Shown: positions 1-8,327 of the stretch, piece by piece | Layout: each line of letters begins with the position of its first letter | How positions within the stretch are numbered: position 1 is the first letter of the stretch | DNA from: Maricaulis sp048268525 | GTDB lineage: Bacteria > Pseudomonadota > Alphaproteobacteria > Caulobacterales > Maricaulaceae | Direction: 5' to 3' | Assembly: GCF_048268525.1 (NCBI RefSeq) | Contig: NZ_JBLWVH010000003.1 | Span: forward strand, 114,242 to 178,241 | Length of the DNA stretch: 64,000 nucleotides | The notes under the pieces: generated by a model | Databases searched by the model: none | What the model was told of the DNA's origin: nothing | The model's input: the letters and a program-made list of their open reading frames with translations, nothing else | Translations under genes and position numbers: made by a program

Positions 1-620
1 AACCAGCAGGTCTGGTCGGGATCGGGTGAGGGCAGGACGAAGGTTTCGTGCAGATGACCGGTCAGGACCAGATCGCAGGCGGCTGACAGGCGCCGCGCCG
101 CTTCGGCGCCGCCATGGGTTGCGGCGCGGGCGTCGGCGGGGTCGGGCGCGACCAGCGGGTGGTGACAGGCGAGGATGCGGGTTTTCGCACCGGCGGCCGC
201 AAAGGCGTCGAGGGCCGCATCGACATCGCGCGGCGCGGCACGCCCCAGTGACCAGTCCGGCCGCCATTGGGCGCGGCGAGCCGTGTGCAGTGTTTCCACC
301 TGGACGTCCGGACCACTCCAGCTTGGCCTGACCTGGTCACCCAGAGACCGCTCGAAGCGTCGCCACGGCCGGAAGGCCCGTTCGCCGGGCACATAGACCG
401 GGACATCATGATTGCCCGGGCGACCGACAACGGGGCGATCGATCCGGGTGAACAGGGCCGAAGCGGCGTCCAGTTCGCGCCAGCGTGCGGCCTGGGTGAA
501 GTCTCCCGCCGCGACAATGAGATCCGGTTCGAGTTCGGCGCAGGCGGCCTCGAACCCGGCCACCAGCTCGGCGTCTTCGGCGCCGAAATGTAGATCGGCG
601 ATGTGGATGATGCGGGTCAT
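1..620 (-). CDS. Metallophosphoesterase (3' end outside window)
   Basis: A calcineurin-like metallophosphoesterase that would hydrolyse a phosphomonoester or phosphodiester at a dinuclear metal centre; the substrate cannot be told. The reading frame opens at ATG 620 and runs without a stop for 206 codons to the left edge, so the C-terminus is missing. All metal-site motifs are visible in order: DLH near residue 9 (HIADLHFG), GDFT, GNHD (GRPGNHDVP), CHHPL and TGHLHE. The start overlaps the stop of the upstream lipid-kinase gene (ATGA), which suggests translational coupling in a two-gene operon. Such phosphoesterase/lipid-kinase pairs are common, but a shared pathway is only inference. Confidence 0.88.
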   Translation of the reverse strand, partial: MTRIIHIADLHFGAEDAELVAGFEAACAELEPDLIVAAGDFTQAARWRELDAASALFTRIDRPVVGRPGNHDVPVYVPGERAFRPWRRFERSLGDQVRPSWSGPDVQVETLHTARRAQWRPDWSLGRAAPRDVDAALDAFAAAGAKTRILACHHPLVAPDPADARAATHGGAEAARRLSAACDLVLTGHLHETFVLPSPDPDQTCW

Positions 621-1489
621 GCGGTCGGTTTCAACACGGTGACGGGGTCGGGCAGGCGGGTGATGCGGGCGAGGCGGCCCAGGGTGAGCGGTTCGCCGTC
701 CACCATCGCCGCCAGTGGTTTGCGCGAGCGAATTTCGGCGGTGTCGAAACAGGCCGGACGGGTGCGCGCGTCGGGATTGTCGGTACGGGTGAGCGTGTCG
801 ACCGGGGCCGCTGCCATGTCGCCGATATGGCGCCAGCTGGTCAGCACGGCGGCAAAGCCCGCATCGGGCGTGTCGGTCAGGGTCTCGTGCAGCGGGTCGG
901 TGGCCAGGGTGACGTAAAGACCGGAGGCGCGCCCTGACACCTTGCGCCCGTCAAAGCGGCAGGTCAGCCGCGGCCGGAAGGCCTGACCCAGCGCCGCCGC
1001 CGTTCCGCGCAAGGCGCCGGACAGGGGATGTCGTCGGCTGTCATCACGCAGGCTCTCCCGCGCCCGGGCGAGGGCGGTCGGAAAGCCGATGCCGGCGGCG
1101 ATCAGGAACAGGTTCCCGTCCAGCGATCCGGCAGCGAGTTCGTGGCGGTCATACCCGTCCACTTCATCGAGAATGGTCAGCGCGTCGCGGTCGCCATAGA
1201 GCGCCCGTGGCAGCAGGTTGGCGGTGCCCAGCGGCAGCGGGATCAGCGGCAGCCGGCATTTCGCCTCCAGCGCCTGTTCGGTCACCGCCCGGATCGTCCC
1301 GTCGCCACCGGCAATGGCGATGGCATCGGCCTCGCTGTCCATCGCCGCGGCGAGCGCGTTGTCACCATCCTCGACCAGGTCGCCGATCCGGCACACGGAC
1401 GGATGATCGCGCAACGCCTCGACCAGCTCGTCGCCCGATCGGGCGAGCGTGCCGCTGCGCGGGTTCATGACGATGGCTATGCGTTTCAC
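617..1489 (-). CDS. Diacylglycerol kinase-type lipid kinase
   Basis: A 290-residue protein of the DAGK catalytic family (YegS/BmrU/DgkB type). It is expected to phosphorylate diacylglycerol or a related lipid with ATP at the inner face of the cytoplasmic membrane. Visible signatures are NPRSG at residues 9-13, the nucleotide-binding GGDGT at 61-65 and LPLGTANLL at about 85-93. The length fits the family. The gene overlaps the downstream metallophosphoesterase by four bases. The substrate (diacylglycerol, sphingosine-like lipid or other) cannot be decided from sequence. The 280 bases upstream, up to the GIY-YIG gene, hold only a short perfect hairpin (1728-1755). Confidence 0.88.
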   Translation of the reverse strand: MKRIAIVMNPRSGTLARSGDELVEALRDHPSVCRIGDLVEDGDNALAAAMDSEADAIAIAGGDGTIRAVTEQALEAKCRLPLIPLPLGTANLLPRALYGDRDALTILDEVDGYDRHELAAGSLDGNLFLIAAGIGFPTALARARESLRDDSRRHPLSGALRGTAAALGQAFRPRLTCRFDGRKVSGRASGLYVTLATDPLHETLTDTPDAGFAAVLTSWRHIGDMAAAPVDTLTRTDNPDARTRPACFDTAEIRSRKPLAAMVDGEPLTLGRLARITRLPDPVTVLKPTA

Positions 1490-1727
1490 AGGGGCGCTCC
1501 TGTCAGGCCTGCCGCCAAGGTGGGCGTGTTGCGGGGCGGGTCCAGTGCGGCGGGTTCATTCAAGCGGCACTGTCGACCCTGCGCCGGGCGTTCATCAGGG
1601 GTGACAAGGATGAGTGTCGCGGTTCCGCGCCGGTTGCCTGTCCCCGGTTTCCCGGATGATTGAGTGGCGCCGTCCAGTGTGTCGGTATGCCTGGCGGCTC
1701 AATGAATCCGTATCGGCTTCGCCCGAT

Positions 1728-1755
1728 CGTCATCCTGACGAAAGTCAGGATGACG
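1728..1755. repeat. Short perfect hairpin, possible relic of palindrome family A
   Basis: A 12-bp perfect inverted repeat (arms CGTCATCCTGAC and GTCAGGATGACG) around a GAAA tetraloop, in the gap between two minus-strand genes and 15 bases past the stop of the GIY-YIG gene. The arms share the GTCATCC/GGATGAC ends of the 120-bp palindromes at 11531, 31457, 38043 and 46595, but the whole interior is missing. It may act as a transcript-end hairpin. No T-run follows it on either strand, so it is not a classical intrinsic terminator. Confidence 0.6.
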
Positions 1756-1769
1756 GTTGGAGGGAGGTT

Positions 1770-2114
1770 TTAGTCCATAGGCGCCCACATCTGGATGCTC
1801 TCATAGAGGTCCTCCCAGTCAGGATTCATCTGCTCGATTAGAGTCAGTTTCCATTTTCGCCGCCATACCTTCAGTCGCTTCTCGCGTTCGATGGCAAAGC
1901 CGAAATCCTGGTGAAATTCATACCAGACGAGGTGCTTGACCCCGTATTTCCGCGTGAAGGCAGAGCCTTTGCCCTCGCGATGCATCATGACGCGCATGGC
2001 GATATTCCCGGTCACCCCGATATAGAGGGTGCCGTTTCGTTGACTCGCCAGAATGTAAACGCACGGATGCTTCGCCAATGTGGCCCCCGCCGGCTTGGCC
2101 TTTCGTCGCGTCAT
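1770..2114 (-). CDS. GIY-YIG domain nuclease-family protein
   Basis: A 114-residue single-domain GIY-YIG protein of the stand-alone type common in alphaproteobacteria, related to the UvrC N-terminal nuclease domain. The signature appears as VYI (residues 19-21) and YIG (31-33), followed by the catalytic-type Arg at about 41 and a basic C-terminal half (EREKRLKVWRRKWK). It is predicted to cut DNA, but the biological role of these small proteins is not settled. It is a lone gene between the lipid kinase and the antiporter operon, both separated by untranslated gaps. The start is the first ATG of the frame. There is no strong ribosome binding site, so a slightly later start cannot be excluded. 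Confidence 0.85.
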   Translation of the reverse strand: MTRRKAKPAGATLAKHPCVYILASQRNGTLYIGVTGNIAMRVMMHREGKGSAFTRKYGVKHLVWYEFHQDFGFAIEREKRLKVWRRKWKLTLIEQMNPDWEDLYESIQMWAPMD

Positions 2115-2286
2115 AGTGATGCGTGGTCCGGGGCGGGGCTGTGACCCCGGTCACGCCGTGTTGTGACGCCCGGCAAGAAAAACCCTACGACGAGTGCGTC
2201 TGCATCTTCCCCACCGCTTCGTCTGGTCAAGGCTCGCCTGTCGGGCTAATTACCGGGGAAGCAGCGTTATCGCGCGGGGAGTTTCC

Positions 2287-2793
2287 ATGTTCTATGGCAT
2301 CAGCCTGACCGCCATTCTGGTGGCGCTCTGGCTCACCTTGTCCGGCCCGTTCACCCTGTCGGGGGATTATCCCATCGTGATGGGACTGGGCCTGCTCAGC
2401 ATTATCGGCACGGTCGCCCTGACCTACCGCATGCGCATTGTCGACCGCGAGACCGTTCCGATCGGTCCCGCGCTGGCCCTGTTCACCTATTGGGCTTGGC
2501 TGGGCGGCGAGATCGTCAAGGCCAACCTGGCGGTTCTGTGTCTGGTGATGAAGCCGGAAATCGAAGTCGAGCCTCGCCTGATCCGTGTGCCGGCAGAGCA
2601 GCGCTCCGATCTGGGTCGCAGCGTGTTCGCCAACTCGATCACGCTGACGCCGGGCACGGTGACAGTCGATGTCGAGGATGATGGTTTCCTGGTCCACGCG
2701 CTGGACAATTCCTTCACTGATCCGGCCGGTTTCGCCGAGATGGGCGCGCGCTCCGATGTGGCGTCGGACGGCAAGAAGAAGAGGGCGGACTAA
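2287..2793 (+). CDS. mrpE: Mrp-type cation/proton antiporter subunit E
   Basis: First gene of a ten-gene operon for a multisubunit Na+(K+)/H+ antiporter of the inner membrane. The 168-residue protein begins with membrane helices (FYGISLTAILVALWL and on) and ends in a cytoplasmic domain containing the family motif FANSITLTPGTVTVDVEDD, typical of MrpE/MnhE. The frame is open further upstream, but ATG 2287 is chosen because GGGGAG lies six bases before it and the family begins at this point. The stop overlaps the next start (TAATG). MrpE is a small subunit needed for full antiport and stability of the complex in characterised systems. Confidence 0.93.
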   Translation: MFYGISLTAILVALWLTLSGPFTLSGDYPIVMGLGLLSIIGTVALTYRMRIVDRETVPIGPALALFTYWAWLGGEIVKANLAVLCLVMKPEIEVEPRLIRVPAEQRSDLGRSVFANSITLTPGTVTVDVEDDGFLVHALDNSFTDPAGFAEMGARSDVASDGKKKRAD

Positions 2794-3110
2794 TGCATTT
2801 CCTGATCTTCCTGGTCGCCATCGGCATGGCCGTGGCCATGGCCATCATGCTGGCCCGCCTGTTCGCCGGGCCGACCCTGTATGACCGTGTGCTGGCCGCC
2901 AATTCCTTCGGCACCAAAACGGTGCTCTTCCTGCTGGTTTTCGCCGCCTTGGTCGGCCGTCAGGACGCCATCGACATCGCGCTCCTGTATGCGCTGATCA
3001 ATTTTGTGGCGACCATCGCGATCCTGAAATTCTTCCGCTACCGGTCGTTGGAGATCGCCCTGGCGCAGATGTCGCTGCGCAAGGCGCTGGATGGGGAGTA
3101 CGAGAAATGA
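2793..3110 (+). CDS. mrpF: Mrp-type antiporter subunit F
   Basis: A 105-residue hydrophobic protein with three predicted membrane helices and the MrpF/MnhF signature LARLFAGPTLYDRVLAAN near residues 20-37, followed by DAIDIALLYALINFVATIA. It belongs to the accessory EFG part of the Mrp complex. It overlaps mrpE by one base and mrpG by four bases, so the block is almost certainly translated in a coupled way. Length and composition match the family. Confidence 0.93.
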   Translation: MHFLIFLVAIGMAVAMAIMLARLFAGPTLYDRVLAANSFGTKTVLFLLVFAALVGRQDAIDIALLYALINFVATIAILKFFRYRSLEIALAQMSLRKALDGEYEK

Positions 3111-3478
3111 GCCCCGCCGAGATTTTCCAGCATGCTCGCGACGTGTTCGCGATCGGTGCCATGGCCGTCGGCCTGGTGTTCGTGATTGCCGGTGCCACCG
3201 GTGTGATGCGCCTGCCCGACTTCTACACCCGCATGCATGCGGCTGGTGTCACTGACACGCTGGGCGCCGAGCTGATCATTCTCGGCCTGATCGCCCAGGC
3301 CGGTGACTGGCAGACAGCCGCCAAGCTGGCGCTGGTCGGCCTGCTGCTCTTCCTGACCAGCCCGACCGCGACCCACGCCATCGCCAATGCGGCGCACCGG
3401 GCCGGCCAGAAGCCGGACCTGGCCCATTTCAAGCCGAAACACCCCGCTGATGCGGCGTCCTCGGAGGCCTCCAAATGA
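3107..3478 (+). CDS. mrpG: Mrp-type antiporter subunit G
   Basis: A 123-residue membrane protein with the MrpG/MnhG (PhaG) hallmark GATGVMRLPDFYTRMHAAG near residues 29-47 and TDTLGAELIILGL after it. About three membrane helices are followed by a charged C-terminal tail. Its start overlaps the end of mrpF and its stop overlaps the next start. In the known complexes MrpG packs with E and F at the antiporter module and does not carry the ion path itself. Confidence 0.93.
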   Translation: MSPAEIFQHARDVFAIGAMAVGLVFVIAGATGVMRLPDFYTRMHAAGVTDTLGAELIILGLIAQAGDWQTAAKLALVGLLLFLTSPTATHAIANAAHRAGQKPDLAHFKPKHPADAASSEASK

Positions 3479-4044
3479 GCCATGCCGACCTGACCCAGTA
3501 TCTGGATTACACGCTGATCGCCATGTTGCTTGCGGTCGGTTTTTCGATTGTCCGCCTGCGCAACCTGTTCGCGGTCGTCATCCTGATGGGCGTGTACTCG
3601 CTGCTTTGTGCCGCGTGGTTCGTGTCGCTCGACGCGGTCGATGTGGCCTTTACCGAAGCCGCAGTCGGGGCCGGTATCTCGACCGTGCTGATGCTCGGCG
3701 CGATGCTGCTGACGGCGCGTGAGAGCGAGCCGGCCGGAGCCGGGCGCCACTGGGCGGCCTTCGCCGTCGTCGCCGCAGCGGGTGCCGCGCTGTTCTTCGC
3801 CATTCCCGACATGCCGGTCTATGGCGATGCCGAGAGCCCGGCCAATGCCTATCTCGGGCGCGACTTCATGGAGCGAACGCCGCAGGACATCGCCGTGCCC
3901 AATGTCGTCACCGCCGTGCTGGCCAGCTATCGCGGCTATGACACCTTTGGCGAGACGGTCGTGGTCTTCACCGCTGCGCTGGGTGTGATGCTGCTGCTGG
4001 GCTTTGGTACCGGCGGACGTCGCAAGGAAGAGGAGGAGGACTGA
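3475..4044 (+). CDS. Free-standing MbhD/MbhE-like subunit (MrpA C-terminal module)
   Basis: A 189-residue membrane protein that corresponds to the C-terminal part of MrpA rather than to a subunit with its own letter. Residues about 10-80 (LLAVGFSIVRLRNLFAVVIL to TLMLGAMLLTA-like) match the MbhD/DUF4040 domain. Residues about 125-180 (NVVTAVLASYRGYDTFGET) match MbhE. In many bacteria these domains are fused to a NuoL-like N-terminus as MrpA; here they form a separate gene, as in Mbh/Mbx-type and some proteobacterial clusters. The NuoL-like role is presumably taken by the D-type proteins downstream. The tail is strikingly acidic (EEEED). Confidence 0.85.
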   Translation: MSHADLTQYLDYTLIAMLLAVGFSIVRLRNLFAVVILMGVYSLLCAAWFVSLDAVDVAFTEAAVGAGISTVLMLGAMLLTARESEPAGAGRHWAAFAVVAAAGAALFFAIPDMPVYGDAESPANAYLGRDFMERTPQDIAVPNVVTAVLASYRGYDTFGETVVVFTAALGVMLLLGFGTGGRRKEEEED

Positions 4045-4045
4045 C

Positions 4046-4504
4046 ATGTCACCGCACCTGATCCTTCGCGTTGTCTCCAAGCTCCTGATCCCGCTGATCG
4101 TGATCTTCGGCCTCTATGTCCAGTTCCACGGTGATTTCGGCCCGGGAGGCGGCTTCCAGGCGGGCGTGATCATCGCCGTCGCCGTGATCCTCTATGCCCT
4201 GATCTTCGGCATGGACGAGGCCCGCCGCGCCGTGCCGCCGGGCGCTGTGCGCTATGGCGCCGCGCTGGGTGTACTGATCTATGCCGGCGTCGGTGTCGCC
4301 ACCCTGTTCATGGGCGGGGCGGGCGAGCCGCTGAACTTCCTCGACTATGACGCCCTGCACCCCGACCAGGGTCACCATACCGGCCAGCATTACGGCATTC
4401 TTCTGGTCGAGCTTGGTGTTCTGACGACGGTCGCCTCGGTCATGCTGGCGATCTTCTATGCCTTTGCCGGCCGCGTGCCGGACATCCCGGACGAGGAGTG
4501 GTAG
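4046..4504 (+). CDS. mrpB: Mrp-type antiporter subunit B
   Basis: A 152-residue protein with about four membrane helices and the MrpB/MnhB (MbhF-like) signature HGDFGPGGGFQAGVI at about residues 28-42. ATG 4046 is preceded by a run of AGGAGGAGGA, a very strong ribosome binding site, and follows the previous stop by one base, so it is preferred over an upstream in-frame start. Conserved GGxFQAG and the HPDQGHHTGQHYGILLVELGV stretch identify the subunit clearly. It is part of the membrane arm linking the antiporter subunits. Confidence 0.93.
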   Translation: MSPHLILRVVSKLLIPLIVIFGLYVQFHGDFGPGGGFQAGVIIAVAVILYALIFGMDEARRAVPPGAVRYGAALGVLIYAGVGVATLFMGGAGEPLNFLDYDALHPDQGHHTGQHYGILLVELGVLTTVASVMLAIFYAFAGRVPDIPDEEW

Positions 4505-4506
4505 CG

Positions 4507-5004
4507 ATGCTGGAGATCCTCGCAGAGCGCTTCAACTATATTCCCATCATCATCCTGATGATGATCGGGCTGTATGTGGTCATCGCCACCGGCAATCTGG
4601 TCAAGCGACTGGTCGGCCTGTCATTGTTCCAGACCTCGGTCTTCCTGCTCTACATCACCATCGGCAAGGTGTTCGGCGGTTCGCCGCCCATCATCGCCGA
4701 TGATGGGCATCACGGTGAGGACGCCGGCCATGGAGCCGAAGCTGCCGTCGCGCATGGCGCCGATGCCGGCGAACACGCCGCTGAAGCGGCCGACCATGCG
4801 GTCGATACGGCCCACCAGGCCGCCGAAGTCATCTATTCCAACCCGCTGCCGCACGTCCTCATCCTGACCGCGATCGTGGTCGGCGTGGCGACCCTGGCGG
4901 TCGGTCTGGCGCTGGTCGTGCGCATCCGGGAGGCCTACGGGACCATCGAGGATGACGCCCTGAACACCGCCGACTACTCGCTTGAATCCGGGAGCGCCGA
5001 ATAA
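4507..5004 (+). CDS. mrpC: Mrp-type antiporter subunit C (NuoK-like) with His-rich insert
   Basis: A 165-residue NuoK/MnhC-type protein. Helices at about 12-30 (IIILMMIGLYVVIATGN), 35-55 (GLSLFQTSVFLLYITIG) and 116-140 carry the usual MrpC pattern, including the conserved ending PHVLILTAIVVGVAT. Between helices two and three lies an insertion at about 65-109, rich in Ala, Asp, Glu and His, with seven histidines. This makes the protein clearly longer than the usual 110-120 residues. ATG 4507 has GAGGAG eight bases upstream; an in-frame GTG at 4498 is possible but less likely. The stop overlaps mrpD (TAATG). Confidence 0.9.
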   Translation: MLEILAERFNYIPIIILMMIGLYVVIATGNLVKRLVGLSLFQTSVFLLYITIGKVFGGSPPIIADDGHHGEDAGHGAEAAVAHGADAGEHAAEAADHAVDTAHQAAEVIYSNPLPHVLILTAIVVGVATLAVGLALVVRIREAYGTIEDDALNTADYSLESGSAE

Positions 5005-6527
5005 TGCAGTTTCTGGCTGATTTCCTGCCCGCGGGCATCGCCATGCACGCGCCGGCGCTGATCGTTGTCATCCCGCTGATCATGGCCGCAGTGTCCGCCC
5101 TGATGCCGAATGGCCGGCTGGGCTGGCTGGTGACGCTGATCACCTCCGCCCTGGTCGCCATCCTCGCCCTCAACCTGTTGGGTCAGGTCGCGACGCAGGA
5201 CGTGATTTCCTATCATCTGGGAGGCTGGGCGCCGCCGCTGGGCATCGAATACCGCGTCGACATGCTCAATATCCCGCTCCTGCTGCTGGTCGGCATCGTC
5301 GGGTTCCTGTGCGTGATCTACGCCCTGCCGAGCGTCGCCGATGAGATCGCCGAGAACAAGCAGGCGCTGTTCTATTCGGCCTTCCTGGTCTGTTTCGCCG
5401 GCCTCCTCGGTGTGACCATCACAGGCGACGCCTTCAACGTCTTCGTCTTCCTCGAGATCTCCTCGATCTCGACCTATGTCATCATCGCCATGGGCGCCGG
5501 CAAGGATCGCCGCGCCCTGACCGCCAGCTATAACTATCTGATCCTCGGCACGATCGGCGCCACCTTCTTCGTCATCGGTGTCGGATTCCTCTACATGGCG
5601 ACCGGTACGCTGAACATGGCCGATATGGCGGCGATCCTGGAACAGACCGGTCACAACCGGGTCACCCAGGCGGCCTTCGCCTTTATCGTGGTCGGCCTCG
5701 GCCTGAAGGCGGCGATGTTCCCGCTGCACCTGTGGCTGCCCAACGCCTATGCCTTTGCGCCGAACTTCGTCACCGCCTTCCTCGCCTCGACGGCGACCAA
5801 GGTGGCCTTCTACGCGCTGATCCGCTTTTTGTTCTCGGTCTTCCATCCCGATGTCAGCTTCGTCTCGATGTCCTTCACCTGGCTGTTTGCCGTGGTCGGG
5901 ACGATCGCGATGGTCGTCGCCTCCCTGCAGGCGGTCTTCCAGACCGATGCGCGCCGTTTGCTGGCCTATTCCTCGGTCGCCCAGGTCGGCTACATGATGC
6001 TGGGACTGGGCATGGGCACGGCCTCGGGCCTGTCGGCCGGCCTGTTGCACCTGATGAACCATGCCCTGATGAAGGGCGCCCTGTTCATGGCGCTGGGTGC
6101 GTTTGCGCTCAATTTCGGCGTCCGCCGGGTCAAGGACCTGGCCGGGATGGGCAAGACCATGCCGGCGTCGGCCTCGGCCTTCACCATTGCCGGCCTGTCG
6201 CTGGTCGGTGTGCCGCTGACGGTCGGCTTCACCTCGAAATGGTATCTCGTCACCGCCGCGCTCGAGCGTGGCTGGTGGTGGGCGGTGGCGGCGTTGATGC
6301 TGTCATCCCTGCTGGCCCTGGCCTATGTCGCCCGGCTGCTGTCGGCCATCTGGATGGACGCACCGCCCAGCCATCATGGCGAGCTGATGCAGCGTCGTCT
6401 GGCGCCGTGGATGGTGCTGGTGCCGATGAGCTTTCTGGCCCTGGCCAATGTCTATTTCTTCTTCCACGCCGACCCGCTGGTCTGGCTGGCCCGGTCTGCG
6501 GCGGATGCCGTGATGGGAGGGAATTGA
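5004..6527 (+). CDS. mrpD: Mrp-type antiporter subunit D (NuoN/M-like)
   Basis: A 507-residue polytopic protein of the proton-pumping antiporter family shared with complex I subunits NuoL/M/N. The key acidic residue of helix five is present (FVFLEISSISTYV), as are the broken-helix lysine region (GLGLKAAMFPLHLWLPNAY) and a second lysine in STATKVAFYAL. FQTDARRLLAYSSVAQVGYM and LMNHALMKGALFMALG match MrpD closely. Expected role: one of the ion-translocating units of the antiporter. It is followed after a four-base gap by a second D-type gene. Confidence 0.93.
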   Translation: MQFLADFLPAGIAMHAPALIVVIPLIMAAVSALMPNGRLGWLVTLITSALVAILALNLLGQVATQDVISYHLGGWAPPLGIEYRVDMLNIPLLLLVGIVGFLCVIYALPSVADEIAENKQALFYSAFLVCFAGLLGVTITGDAFNVFVFLEISSISTYVIIAMGAGKDRRALTASYNYLILGTIGATFFVIGVGFLYMATGTLNMADMAAILEQTGHNRVTQAAFAFIVVGLGLKAAMFPLHLWLPNAYAFAPNFVTAFLASTATKVAFYALIRFLFSVFHPDVSFVSMSFTWLFAVVGTIAMVVASLQAVFQTDARRLLAYSSVAQVGYMMLGLGMGTASGLSAGLLHLMNHALMKGALFMALGAFALNFGVRRVKDLAGMGKTMPASASAFTIAGLSLVGVPLTVGFTSKWYLVTAALERGWWWAVAALMLSSLLALAYVARLLSAIWMDAPPSHHGELMQRRLAPWMVLVPMSFLALANVYFFFHADPLVWLARSAADAVMGGN

Positions 6528-6531
6528 GCTG

Positions 6532-8013
6532 ATGTGGACGCCTGAACTCTCTCTCGCCCTCGCCCTGGTCCTGCCGGCCCTTGGCGGTGTCTTCGTGGCC
6601 CTGCTGGGCTCGCGGCCCAATCTGCGTGAAGCGGCGACGCTGATCGCGGCCGTGCTGCTGGCCTTCAATGTCGCCTATCTGGTCGAGATCGCCCAAGGGC
6701 ATCCGACCCTGGACCTCGCCACCCTGGCGCCGGGCCTGCACCTGGTGTTCCGCCTGGAACCGCTGGGCGCCATCTTTGCCGCGGTCGCCTCCGGTCTGTG
6801 GATCGTCAATTCGCTCTATTCGATCGGCTATATGCGCGGCAATAACGAGAAGAACCAGACCCGTTTCTATGTCTGTTTCTGTATCGCCATTGCCGGTGCC
6901 ATGGGCGTGGCCCTGTCGGGCAATCTGCTGACCATGTTCCTCTTCTACGAGGTGCTCACCCTGTCGACCTATCCGCTGGTCACGCACAAGGGGGATGCCA
7001 AGGCCAAGCGTGGCGGCGCAATCTACCTGTCCATCCTGCTGGGCACCTCGATCGGTCTGCTGCTGCCGGCGGTCATCGCCACCCATTTCCTCGCCGGATC
7101 GACCGATTTCGTCGCCGGTGGCCTGCTGGCGATCAATGAGATCACCCCGGCCATTTCCAGCGTGCTGCTGGTGCTGTTCGCCTTCGGGATCGGCAAGGCG
7201 GCGCTGATGCCGGTCCATCCCTGGCTGCCTAATGCCATGGTCGCGCCGACCCCGGTCTCGGCCCTGCTGCACGCCGTGGCCGTGGTGAAGGCCGGCGTTT
7301 TCGCCATGCTGAAAGTCGGCACCTATATCTTCGGACCGGCACTGATCGCCATCACCCCGGCCGCCGACGCCCTGGCCTGGATTGCCGGCATCTCCATCGT
7401 GCTGGCCTCCGTGGTCGCCATGACCAAGGATAATCTGAAAGCCCGGCTGGCCTTCTCGACCGTGTCGCAGCTGTCCTATGTGACGCTGGGCGTGATGCTC
7501 GGCTCGCCGCTGGCGATGCTCGGCGGGGCCCTGCAGATCGTCATGCATGCCTGGGGCAAGATCACCCTCTTCATGAGTGCCGGCGCGATCTATACCGCCA
7601 CCGGCAAGACCGAGATCTCGCAGATGGACGGGCTGGGCCGCTACATGCCCTGGCTGTTCATCGCCTATACCGTCGGGGCGCTGTCGATCATCGGCCTGCC
7701 GCCACTGGGCGGATCCTGGCCGAAACTCTTCCTGCTGCAGGGCGCCTGGGAAAGCGGGCATGGCTGGCTGATGGTGGCGCTGATTGCCTCCTCCATCCTC
7801 AATGTCGCCTATCTGCTGCCCTTGTCGGCGCGCGGTTTCTTCTCGCCGCCGGCTGAAGCCAAGCTGAAGAAGCAACCGCCCATGCTGGTCATCCTGCCGC
7901 CCGTCATCACGGCTGCGGGCGTGGTGGTGCTCTTCTTCCTCATCGGACCGCTGCGCGACTATCTGGCGCCGGTCTTCCTGTCGTCGACCCTTGCTGCGGA
8001 GGCCGCACTGTGA
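6532..8013 (+). CDS. Second D-type antiporter subunit (NuoM/MrpD family)
   Basis: A 493-residue paralogue of the preceding gene with the same fold: conserved Glu in FLFYEVLTLSTYP, the lysine motif GKAALMPVHPWLPNAM, and VVKAGVFAML. It differs enough (MTKDNLKARLAFSTVSQLSYV, HAWGKITLFMSAG) to be a distinct subunit, not a recent duplicate. It may occupy the position held by the NuoL-like part of MrpA in standard complexes. Its last codons overlap the GTG start of the next gene by four bases. Confidence 0.88.
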   Translation: MWTPELSLALALVLPALGGVFVALLGSRPNLREAATLIAAVLLAFNVAYLVEIAQGHPTLDLATLAPGLHLVFRLEPLGAIFAAVASGLWIVNSLYSIGYMRGNNEKNQTRFYVCFCIAIAGAMGVALSGNLLTMFLFYEVLTLSTYPLVTHKGDAKAKRGGAIYLSILLGTSIGLLLPAVIATHFLAGSTDFVAGGLLAINEITPAISSVLLVLFAFGIGKAALMPVHPWLPNAMVAPTPVSALLHAVAVVKAGVFAMLKVGTYIFGPALIAITPAADALAWIAGISIVLASVVAMTKDNLKARLAFSTVSQLSYVTLGVMLGSPLAMLGGALQIVMHAWGKITLFMSAGAIYTATGKTEISQMDGLGRYMPWLFIAYTVGALSIIGLPPLGGSWPKLFLLQGAWESGHGWLMVALIASSILNVAYLLPLSARGFFSPPAEAKLKKQPPMLVILPPVITAAGVVVLFFLIGPLRDYLAPVFLSSTLAAEAAL

Positions 8014-8327
8014 GCGATCCTAACGGCAAACATGATGAACTGATCCACCCGGTCGCCCGGCCTTTCCTGTGGCTCGACTCGGGCTGGCTGAAAGCCTCGA
8101 TGATCTGGATCTTCCTGGTCGCGACGCTGGGCTTTGTCGCCGTCGACTTCTTCCATCACCGCCACGAATACGTCCACCTGGCCGAATTCTACGGTTTCTA
8201 CGCCATGTGGGGCTTCGGCGCCTTCGTGCTGGCCGTCATGGTCGGCTGGTTCGTGATCCGCGGCCTGCTGGGCCGGGAAGAGGATTACTGGGACGGCGAC
8301 AGTTCCGATGAGGAGGGCCAGTCATGA
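8010..8327 (+). CDS. Small two-helix membrane protein of the antiporter operon
   Basis: A 105-residue protein starting at GTG 8010, overlapping the previous stop (GTGA) and the next start (ATGA). It has two hydrophobic stretches at about 31-49 (MIWIFLVATLGFVAVDFFH) and 64-90 (FYAMWGFGAFVLAVMVGWFV), joined by a short His-rich segment, and an acidic tail rich in Glu, Asp and Ser. I do not recognise a named family. Its double overlap inside the operon argues that it belongs to the complex, as a structural or assembly subunit. That function is inference from position only. Confidence 0.75.
   Translation: MSDPNGKHDELIHPVARPFLWLDSGWLKASMIWIFLVATLGFVAVDFFHHRHEYVHLAEFYGFYAMWGFGAFVLAVMVGWFVIRGLLGREEDYWDGDSSDEEGQS

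Noticed and set aside
4974..6062. 362-codon antisense frame over mrpD
   Set aside because: Same skewed composition, and no ribosome binding site; the plus-strand MrpD is unmistakable.
6250..7875. 541-codon open frame on the minus strand, antisense to the D-type antiporter genes
   Set aside because: Extremely rich in Gln, Arg, Gly, Asp and His, with no start context and no domain; it mirrors the GC-rich codon positions of the real genes on the plus strand.
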